Of a stretch of DNA of 64,000 nucleotides, positions 26,628 to 36,400 are shown piece by piece. The notes under the pieces are model-generated. The model worked only from the letters and a program-made list of their open reading frames with translations, was not told where the DNA came from and ran no database searches. How positions within the stretch are numbered: position 1 is the first letter of the stretch; each line of letters begins with the position of its first letter. Made by a program: the position numbers and the translations under genes. This DNA is from Amyelois transitella (taxonomy: Eukaryota; Arthropoda; Insecta; Lepidoptera; Pyralidae): contig NC_083532.1 in the NCBI RefSeq assembly GCF_032362555.1, positions 1,749,001 to 1,813,000 on the forward strand. The letters are read 5' to 3'.

Positions 26628-26706
26628 TTCATCTGTCTACCCCGTAAGAGATAAAGACGTAATTATACGTAGACAGAGCCAACAGTCTAACAGGCCACGT
26701 TCTGCT
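26628..26706 (-). mobile_element. TATG-SINE 3' fragment
   Basis: Reversed GACTGTTGGCTCTGTCTAC-type end with CCCCGTAAGAGATAAAGACG, partly scrambled. Confidence 0.45.
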
Positions 26707-27007
26707 GTAAGCACATTAAAAAAAAGTATTTTTAAAGTAGGTATTGAACTAAATTCACCTCTTTCTTATTTTTTGGTGTTATTGTTCACGGAATTTTGAC
26801 CACGACAGTTTAAACTGCGGCCCGGAAAACCGCCAGGAGAATGATGATATTTTTTTATTCTGTTCCTGTTATTTACTAACTATAATGCTTCTATAAAACA
26901 CATGCAGCACACAAGTTCGTATCGTTCCATTGTTCAATTCCAACAAGAATCCAAATCAACATTTAACGAGCGAGACACCACTACTCCTGTCTCGCTCGCT
27001 TCCTCCG

Positions 27008-29458
27008 TTATATATCAAACCGTTCGAACGCCAGCGCCTTCCCTTCTTCCTCGTACTCTTCTTTCGTCATACAAAAAGAGTAGAAGTCTGGATCTCTGAA
27101 AATCTTCTTCCCACCCTCCCACGCATAAGTCAACGGCTTCTCAGCCAACGTCACGTTAACATCAAAGTGGTCCAACGCCAGACTTCTCACTTCATTGTAC
27201 ACTCTGTCTCTAAAACCTGGGAACAATGTATTGCCTCCATACATGACTATGTTTTCTAGCAGACTTTCTTTATTCTCCTCCGGGCAAGCGTCAATCGCGT
27301 GGATTACAGCTTCAGGGATCCCCATCTGGGGGATGCCAACGTCTGAGGGGTGGAACAGCAGCTCGGGGATGGAGAACCGTTCGTTGTTAAGCCGTAAGGT
27401 CTGTTGTTCCAGTTCCTCGTCAGGTTTGACGATTTCACGAAGATAGCCGCGCCGGAGTGATGTGTAGTCGGGTAGGACGTAGTCACGTACTATTGTGTTT
27501 TGTGGAGCTGAAATTGCAATAAAAATAACTAAGACCTTAACGGAAACATAATAAAAAACCAAAATATAAGTTTCAGATTCCTTTTCTTCAGATTTCACAG
27601 ATTGAGTTAGCCTTGAAGTCTATGATACTATATTTTACTAGCTGTGCCCGCGCCTGCCTCCGCATGTAATAGTTTATTGCCTCCTCGATAAATGGTCTAT
27701 CCAACACAAAAAGTATTTTTCAATTAGAATCAGTAGAGATTAGCGGCACAGAGGCCTTCATCCACTATCGTTTTATCAGCCATTAAGGTGCCATCAAGAA
27801 CATGGCGCAAAGATGTGAAAGATATGTGTGAGATTCCACCAAATTAACTGAGGTACCCATTTCTGTATCCTGGTCATCAATAATTGAAATACAGACTATT
27901 ATCATCCCCTTGGAATATGTCTTAATTGGTTCCTCACATGTCTCTGCCTACCCCTCCAGGAAAGAGGTAAAATTTATATAGGAGATGAAGAACTAAAGCA
28001 GTGGGCAGCTTTTCAAATTAAAACTTGTCAACAGCCCAATTTGAGGGAGAGGAGGCATGCACAGAGGATGAGAAATCTATGAGACACTTTATTACACAAA
28101 TAGAAAGCGACACCCTGGCTGGTATTCGAATGAGGCTCTTTGGATCGGCTTACTGCGATCTGGAGGACTGCTGGCTTTACGTAACAAGTAACATTGTGAA
28201 ATTCACGCAGTCCCTGTTCAGAGGGTGTGATAAGGGTGAATAATGCGTGGGGTTAGTACAATACAATCCAGAGTTTAAGATGCTTCTCGAAATCAGACGG
28301 TTGCTTGTAATATAAGAATGTAGGTCTTAAATTTTTGTCTAAATAATCCTATTAATATCCTACTACTATTATAAAGGCGAAAGTTTGTATGGATGTTTGT
28401 TACTCTTTCACGCAAAAACTACTGAACCGATTACCATGAAATTTGGTATGTAGGTAGCTGAAGACCCAGAATAACACATAGGCTACTTTTTATCCCAGAG
28501 TTCCCGCGGGATTGATAGGGTTTCCATGCGGACGAAGTCGCGGGCGGCCTCTAGTTATAAATGCAAAAGTTTGTGAGTATGTCAGTATGGATGTTTGTTA
28601 CTCTTTCACGCAAAAACTACTGAACCGATTAAGATGAAATTTGGTATGTAGGTAGCTAAAGACCCAGAATAACATATAGGCTATTTTTATCCCAGAGTAT
28701 TGAGTGTTGATATGGTTTCCATGTGGAAAAAGTCACAGATGGCCTCTAGTAAACAATAATAGTAGTTCCTTACCTTTCTTCCTTGCAAGCTCCATGTCGG
28801 CCATAAAGTCCTGAGACACAAAACACGAATCTTCTTTCACTTGATTGATTACATAAGTCTCGTCCATTACATTCAGCTGTCTGTACGAAATAATTTCTTT
28901 CAAATGATTCGTTAACACTTTACCACCCACATCAATCCTACGGATACCCTCTCTGTACTTCTTACCCTTTATGTACGGAACTATGTACGTATAACTATAA
29001 CCTGAGTCAATGACTACCGTACATTGGTTGTTATGGCTCTTCCGGTAGTTGTACTCGGCCAAATCAGTCGCGTTTACCCTTAGTAACGATTGACATTCAT
29101 ACTCTTCAAAAAAAATTTCGGTCATAGCCTCCTGTATAGACGCAAAATTGTATAATGGTTCGGTCACAATCAAAGGAGTTTCGTTGAAGTTGACGGGGCA
29201 GCATTCCTTGCTAAACATGTAGTCCCAAACAGTCTTTTGTGTATCCCAGTTGATCAGAAAACCTTTTTGAAAGGGCAATATGTAAAACAGACCCGATGCA
29301 TCACGGCATTCGTCTATCTGCGATCCTATGAACGGACGACGTCTTTCCGACTTAGCCTTCATTATACAGTTAGGCACTACCTTCGGCTCCATCGATGAAA
29401 AGCCCACTTTGGCTGTGTAAGCCCCATTGTCGAGGATATAGCAGGATGTTTCAGTCAT
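27008..29458 (-). CDS. Arp6: Actin-related protein 6 (Arp6), 2 exons
   Basis: A nuclear actin-fold protein, core subunit of SWR1/SRCAP-type remodellers that deposit H2A.Z. Exon 1 is 29458-28774 (228 codons plus one base) with donor GTAAGG. Exon 2 is 27507-27008, behind acceptor TTTCAG and in matching phase; total 394 aa, the family length. The N-terminus YILDNGAYTAKVGF is the actin phosphate-1 loop. TVVIDSGYSYTYIVPYI and IRRIDVGGKVLTNHLKEII follow in subdomain 3. ENIVMYGGNTLFPGFRDRV is the adenosine-loop motif, and YAWEGGKKIFRD lies near the end. Both junction and motifs agree. The 1.27 kb intron contains Helitron-like copies. Confidence 0.95.
27640..27740 (-). mobile_element. Helitron-like 3' fragment
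   Basis: Reversed GCGGGCACAGCTAGT-type end (ACTAGCTGTGCCCGC) followed by CCTCGATAAATGGTCTATCC, in the Arp6 intron. Confidence 0.6.
27741..28355. other. Arp6 intron, left part
   Basis: No confident feature. A 35 bp LINE tail fragment (CTCTGCCTACCCCTCCAGG) lies at 27938-27972. The open frame at 28025-28243 (72 codons) matches nothing I recognise and probably is an old repeat. Confidence 0.35.
28356..28750 (+). mobile_element. Two tandem Helitron-like elements
   Basis: 28356-28557 repeats the element at 16306-16512 almost base for base (TTACTCTTTCACGCAAAAAC to GGGCGGCCTCTAGT). 28558-28750 is a second, more diverged copy directly behind, again ending GGCCTCTAGT. Head-to-tail arrays are typical of Helitrons. 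Confidence 0.75.
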
Positions 29459-30139
29459 TATGTAAATGTGAGGTTACCGGCGCGTTTTCTGTATCGTATT
29501 GAATCTTCACATATTTCATCAATTCGCAGTTAGTATTAATCTATGTGAAACAAGTTTTAATACACATTTTAACTTATTTAAATAGAATTATTTAATTTTA
29601 ATTATATCTTTTCTGTAATTAAATAAATCATCAACAAAGCAAACCACCCCAATCAACAACAATCATGTGACAATGACAACTGACAGTGACTTTTTTTTTT
29701 TTCCCGTTTACATTTACTTAGTTCAAAATAAAGATTATGTACGACGTACATAGTTATTTTCAAAAAAACATTATTTTATTGTTGTGTTTTTCACAATATT
29801 ATTTTAAAAAATATTAATTATTAATGAGTGGTGTAAATTACTCCAGCGCTTCAATGTAAGGTCTCGTTCATATGATGTGTGAACTCCAGAGTCCAAGGTC
29901 GTACTTTATAGGCTTGGAATTATTTAAAAGACTCCTTAAATTCAGTTTGATACCTACATTATTTATACAATTGTTTCCTAAAAACTTGGTTTCAGACAAC
30001 GCTAACCATATGTGCTAACTAATAAACAGTCGGGAGTAGAATTTGTAATACAAATTCGTGATTTACTTCATAATGAAGTTAAAATCCTTTTAAAAAATTT
30101 TAAATTATAATTAGCAATTCTATCATCTGATCAAAAAGT
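29459..30139. other. Arp6 promoter and intergenic DNA
   Basis: The first ~70 bp before the ATG (towards 29530) should hold the Arp6 start region; no TATA box stands out. The rest is AT-rich without recognisable features. Confidence 0.4.
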
Positions 30140-30223
30140 TAAACTTAGCCTATCAGTCTTTTCAAGACTGTTGGCTCTGCCTACCCCGCAAGGGATATAG
30201 ACGTGACTTTATGTATGTATGTA
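30140..30223 (+). mobile_element. TATG-SINE 3' fragment
   Basis: CCTATCAGTCTTTTCAAGAC through GGGATATAGACGTGACTTTA and a TATGTATG tail, i.e. a severely 5'-truncated insertion. Confidence 0.75.
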
Positions 30224-30865
30224 TAATTAGCAATAATATTATAAGACAAATATAATGATTTCTATGGGTGTTATAAATTAACCTCATATCTATCATGTCA
30301 CATCATCCATCCATCCAATCATACCTCTTTTTTTCTTTGGGGTAAAATTTCTAAAACCTCCTAAATGTAACAAACACTTTCCTGAAAACCACATCTAAAT
30401 CTGTTCAAATTAAAAAACAAATAATATTCTTTCCTGCCTATCACAAAAATAAAATAAAACTATTTTGAGTTAATTAATGATAATTTATTACATTTCTTAA
30501 CTTATACCTATGGAACTTCTACGATGTTACATACCTGAAAAAGAAATTAAAAAAAAATCACACACAGTTTTATTCATTTTAAATAATCCAATAAGACATT
30601 ATTATATTTTTTATCTGGTGCCAATGAAGAAATGCTTCAAGTGGTGTATGGCCTATGATTGTCACAGAATAAATTGTGAAGCAAAGATCTAGAGCCCAAG
30701 ACTTGAAGAATCAAATTATCATTGCAGTGTCGCCCAGTCAATTCTCCCTTAGGAAATGCCTGGGTGTTGTCTATTACCATGTTTCATGAGTGGGTTGGTA
30801 AAGTAATTATTTGAAAGAACTCTTGTTTTTTGTGACCCCATTATTAGGCTCGCAGATGTTTATCT

Positions 30866-31006
30866 AAAGAGATGATGCCATGTGGTTTCCAACACCAATA
30901 TAAAAAAGAATAGGACCACTCCATCTTTTTCCCATGGATGTCGTAAAAGGCGACTAAGGGATAGGCTTACAAACTTGGGATTCTTTTTTAGGCGATGGGA
31001 TTATAT
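30866..31006 (+). mobile_element. TATG-SINE 5' fragment
   Basis: From GATGCCATGTGGTTTCC to AGGCGATGGG, then unrelated sequence. Confidence 0.65.
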
Positions 31007-31318
31007 GACCTTGAAGGATGCCTTTTCTTGGTATCTCTCTCAAACCCTTACATAAACAATAAAATAGAAAAGAGAGAAAGAAAGTCATGCCTTATCAACA
31101 TTTTGTAAATAATTTCATACCTGCCCATTATCATGAACATTTTTACAAAGCATATTTTGCTTTCCCTTTTTTCTCTTAGCAACATTCATGAACTTTCTCA
31201 TGTTTTGTCTCAGGTTTTTTTTAAATTTAATATTGGATTAGGCATTTGTCTTCCATTTCACGTTAGTGATGATGAAGTTATATTTACTGTATTTTTTTAC
31301 TTACATTTTATCATCATT

Positions 31319-31910
31319 TTACTTCTTGAGGAGCTGGTGGCGGGTGATGAGGTAAGGGGCAGCGATTCCGGAGCCAGCAAATACAATGAACAAGGCAGTC
31401 AGCTTGTACCTGTTGCTGATGTCGAACGGCAAGTTCTGAAATTAGAAATTTACTTATGGGTAATTAACATTTGTAGAGGCATAAACATTACATATAAAAT
31501 TCTTATAAGACTGTATTTATGATCTATGATTTAAGTCATTACTGATGGTAAAGCAAAATTTTAAATAGTACACATTTCAAATATTGACTTTATTGTTGTA
31601 ACCTAAAAAATCCTATTGGCCAAAAACTGAGAATTAAGGTATTTTTAAGATTATAAACTAATTATTGATATAATAACATTAAAACGAGCATACTAGCTGA
31701 AAGCTACATTTATATAAATTAGGTTTTTAACAAATAGCATTATAAAGTTTTAAGTAAAATAACAAATGATGATTATGTAATGTACATTTTCAAAATTGGA
31801 ATTATTCATACCTCTCCAGGGACACCACCGTGTGAGTGACTCCTCACGAAGTTAGAGATAACATTCTTACGTAAATTGTTAGAAACACTGCGGGAAATTG
31901 CTCCGATCAT
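31319..31910 (-). CDS. COX7C: Cytochrome c oxidase subunit 7C, 2 exons
   Basis: A single-pass inner-membrane subunit of respiratory complex IV. Exon 1 is 31910-31812 (33 codons, MIGAISRSVSNNLRKNVISN then FVRSHSHGGVPGE) and exon 2 is 31435-31319 (38 codons plus stop); the intron is phase 0 with GTATGA and TTTCAG borders. The presequence is basic and Ser-rich. Mature COX7C hallmarks are SH-x-GG-(V/I)-PGE-NLPF at the junction, YKLTALFIVFAGSGIAAPYL as the membrane helix, and a C-terminal RHQLLKK. The 71 aa length fits an invertebrate precursor. A diverged paralogue lies directly upstream at 33.4-39.3 kb. Confidence 0.93.
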
Positions 31911-32612
31911 TTTGAAACTTGTTTTATATTGTAATTGCGGAGAGCGCAGAATATTCGATTTCCTTTCCTCAAATATGTTTTTTTTTAATAAAAACTACTA
32001 CTGCGTTCCTGTTCCATATTCCAGCGTATGACAGTAGTAATTTTCGACCATGAACGCAGCAATTATGTTCTACTTTGTGAAATATTTTAAAAATAAAACT
32101 GCAATTTATAGAGATTAAAATTTTAATAAATCGGACAGAGATTATTTACTCAACTACAGTAATACACTCATGTTTATTTTACCTGAAAAGAAAAAAAATA
32201 TTTCTATTAATAAAAGTTAGCTCATAGTATGGCAATACAGAAAACTCTTGACCCTTCTTGACTCTTTTATTTATCGTTTTTTGGCTTTGGCAATGAAAAA
32301 CTATTTGGAAAATTTGGTTGGAGACACAAATATATGTATTTATTTTTAGGGTTCCATATCTTAAAGATAAAAACGGGACTCTATTATTTAGCCTCCGCTA
32401 AGTGTCACAAGGCTGTTTCTCATAAACAGTGATAGCTAGAAAGCGGAATTTTTGTTTATAATGTATTCCGTTGCCGCTATAACAAAAAGTACTAAAATTG
32501 AATAAACAAAAATTAAGGGGTTCCCCATATTTTTAATAACGATAACAGGTAGGCGCTTAAAATTTTCACAGAAAAATTAACTCGTCCTTTTAAATAAATA
32601 ATAAAATATCAA
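31911..32612. other. COX7C promoter side and intergenic DNA
   Basis: AT-rich with no recognised repeat. The COX7C start should be within the first few hundred bases; no specific core motif can be claimed. Confidence 0.35.
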
Positions 32613-32832
32613 TACATACATTCATATAGTCACGTCTTTATCCCTCGCGGTGTAGGCAGAGCCAACAATCTTGAAAAGACAGATAGGCCACGTTCGGCTT
32701 AATAATAGAATTGAGACAGGTTGCTAGCCCATCGCTTTAAAGAAGAATCCCAAGTTTAAAAGGCTATGCCATAGTCGTCTTTTACAACGTGCTTGGAAAA
32801 GTAATGGAGTGGTCTTACTCTTTTTCCACACG
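32613..32832 (-). mobile_element. TATG-SINE
   Basis: Reversed copy from ATAGTCACGTCTTTATCCCT to CCACACGGC, with several small deletions. Confidence 0.65.
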
Positions 32833-32919
32833 GCTTGTAAATAACAATACATTAATTATTAGAGGGCGATTTTAATGAACAGGTTGAAAAATGAAAAAAA
32901 GAAATATTTAAATTACAAA

Positions 32920-32978
32920 CGTGGTGGTGGTACGCAACTACGTGCGCGAGTCCGATTCGCACTTGGCTGGTTTAATTA
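32920..32978 (+). repeat. tRNA-like SINE head fragment
   Basis: GTGGTGGTACGCAACTACGT and GAGTCCGATTCGCACTTGG resemble a tRNA-derived head with a decayed B box. No further body identified. Confidence 0.3.
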
Positions 32979-33423
32979 TAATATGTACGGACGTTAATTC
33001 GGCTAAAGAATATACCTACCTATAACATATTTTGTTGTAACAAGAGATATTTTCCATCGCCTGGGCCCCAGTTGTCTTTTATTATAAGCGATGAGCATTC
33101 TTATAAAATCAAATTATTAATGTGTTAGGTTTGTAACTTTTGTATTGTTTGTAAGGGTTTATCTTCGGAAATACTGAATCGATTATTTTTGCCCTCTATA
33201 AAGGTACAATATCTAAGAGTGTTTTAGGCTGTGGCTAGCCTATATAAGTACACCTATAATCCTATATATCAGAAGACACTTTAAACCAATGTAAAGTCTA
33301 AATGTATGTATGTTATTCTTATCATTATGTGGTCTAGGCGGGTTTACCAAGATTACCTAGACAAAATTCCCGCAGGCACGAAAATGAGGAAGTCTTATAC
33401 ATACTTGTATGAAAGTTCTTCAA

Positions 33424-36400
33424 TTAGCCGCTGTTCTTCCTCAGCTGGTGTAGGACGACGAGGAAGGGTGCGGCGACGCCCGTGCCGAAGAAAAATAAGA
33501 AGTTTAATGTCAACCGCGTCCGATTGTAGATGTTGAAAGGCAGGTTCTGGAAAATAAACGGTTTATAATAAAATAGATGGTAAATATTCTATGCCTATAA
33601 TGTTCTATACTGTCTTCCGCCTTGGGAAAGAGGCGTGATTTATGTATGTTAATATTACATGATAAACAACACTACTAAATAACACAACAGGCGCAACAAA
33701 TTGCACGTAACGTGAGCGAAGCTACAAGTTTTATCCCAAAACGCAATTTTTTTTTTCTGAAGTTATAGAATCAAATAATGTAAGGTCAAGAATACCCGAA
33801 ACCGCCCAGCTCGCATGAAGAGAGTTATGAATGTGGATGAAGCGAAGGAAGTATGCAAAGATCGAGGCAAGTGGAAAGATGTAGTCTCGGCCTACCCCTC
33901 CGGGAAAACGGCGTGATTTTATGTTATGTTATAAAATAACTTCCAGATACAACTACGTTCTTTCTCTACTTTGGATAAAATAGTTCGGAGTCCAATGAAT
34001 GATTTCGAAATTAATACAAAACCTACCTATATGTTAATTTGATCTTATAGCGAGCTTCGCGTACCTAAATAGTGGATATATTTTTTTTATTCCTCATTAA
34101 CCGGCTCAATAAATTCCACCATTCCTGTTTCTGAGTTTAATGTCCTTTACGTGACCGTGGATAGTCCCCGCCCTTATTTTATGACTGTGCCCTTGAGGTA
34201 AGGGCGTGTTGACACGAATCAACAATAGGACATTTTCATAATTTCGTATGATTCCCGCGCGACACTTTATAAGTAAAAGGGCCACTTACTCTGTCTCTTA
34301 TCTCTTTTATAAATGCTTTATAAGGTACTCCTTCCTACATCGACAAATCTAAACTAAGTAAATAGGTTACTTTTTTCTTTTTAGACTGAAAGAAGCCGTG
34401 TGGTTCCCGGCACCAATACAAAAAAGAATAGGACCACTCCATCTCTTTCCCATGGATGTCGTAAAAGGCGACTAAGGGATAGGCTTACAAACTTGGGATT
34501 CTTTTTTAGTCGATGGGCCAGCAACCTCAACTAAAAGTCACTATTTGAATCTCAATTCTATCATTAAGCCAAATAGCTGAACGTGGCCATTCTGTCTTTC
34601 AAGACTGTTGGCTCTGTCTACCTTGCAAGGGATATAGACGCGACCATATGTATGTATGTATGTATGTAGAAGTTAAACGGGAGTAATTCCAAGTTAAACA
34701 TGTCTAATATTGGATTCAAACTTTAAATGTATGGAGCTAAAAAGAAGTGGCCGTGTGGTTCCCGGCACCATTACAAAAGAATAGGACCACTCCATCTCTT
34801 TCCCACGGATGTCGTAAGAGCCGACTAAGGGATAGACTTGGGATTCCTCTTTAATGTAAATCCCTGCCAATCTAAGGTCTGCCGCGCCGATGGATGCATG
34901 GCTAGGGGCGAGCCTAGTCTCGAGCGTGCCACTTCCGCCATGGGGTTGGGCGACCCCCAGGTAATGGCTAGCCTTACCCTGGCATGCGGGGCTCTGCTGG
35001 GGCGGACAAAATTTTTCCCTAGCGTCTCGTGGGAATCGCATGGATGCAAATTTTTTGAAAGAGCACCTAGATGGCGGCGATGGTGTCCGCACCCCATCAC
35101 GTCTCGTTCCCGGCGGGAGCGGTATGCGGTCTGCTGAAAGCCGCTTTGCGACGATGAATGTAAGAGGAGGAATGAAGGATAAGATTGAGGAAGTATGCCA
35201 GATGATGGATGAAAGACGTTTGGATGTGTTGTGCGTGAATGAAACGAAGCGGAAAGGATGCGACGCGACGCAGCACGGCCCTTACACGGCGTATTGGTCT
35301 GGAATTTCCAGTACCAGCCGAGGCTGTCAAGGAGTCGGTCTAATTCTTTCTGCACGAATGGCTGAGTGCGTGAATGAGTATGAGTGTGTCAGCCCTCGTC
35401 TTCTATGGATTAGGCTGAAAGTTGGAATCACTCGGATCTTCGTTCTAGGTGTTTATGCACCTTGGGATGTGGGTTCGAGGGGTACAACATCAGCAAAAAG
35501 CGAAAACGAGGAGTTCTGGAATAGTGTAAGAGAAGTATTGAAAGTTACCAAGCCAAATGAGAAGATTATTATGTTAGGTGATTTTAATGGATGGGTGGGT
35601 GTAAAGCGTGACGGATATGAAAAGGTGCTTGGTGCGTTTGGTGACGAAAAGGTGAATGATAATGGAAGAAGTGTATTAGAAATTTGTCTAGAGTGGGATC
35701 TTTTTGTGTCGAACTCAATGTTTCAACATAAAGAGATCCACACCTACACAAGAGTGGAAGGTATTTTAAAAAGTATGATAGACTTTGTGATTGTAGATGA
35801 AAGATTGAAGAACAAAGTGCTGGATACCCGTGCATATCGCGGTGCTGGCATTGACTCGGACCATTTACTGGTGATATCCCGGATAAGGGGTATCTTCAAT
35901 CGCTGGCGGCACAGGGTAAGGGAGCAAACCAGCGCTTTGGAAAGAGTAAAAGTAGAAAATTTGCAAGATATGGATGTAGGTAAGAAGTATATTAATAGAC
36001 TGAAGGATGAATTTGAAGATTTAGAGGAAATGAGCGATATTGAAGATGGATGGAAGGAATTTAAAAAAAGAATTGTGAAAGTAGCTGTTGAAGTGTGTGG
36101 TGTAAGTAGAAGAAGGAAAGGAAAAAATCACAAAAATGCGTGGATGAGTAAAGATGTGCAAGAACTTGTGCGATTAAAGAAGAAAGCATGGCTGGATTTG
36201 TTAGCAGCAAAAGCTAACTTAAGAATGCAAGAGGTTATAGATGAAGATGTGAATGAAGCACGTAAGGAATATAAGAAAATGAAAGATTTGGTTAAGAAAG
36301 CTGTGATTAGAAAGAAAGAAGAGTATAAAGAGGATTTTGATAAAAGGCTATCAGAAGACTTTCAGTCAAATCTGAAAGTATTCTGGAAATCCGTAAGGTC

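Noticed and set aside
28025-28243. 72-codon frame in the Arp6 intron
   Set aside because: Could be an old coding fragment, but no recognisable family and no splice support.
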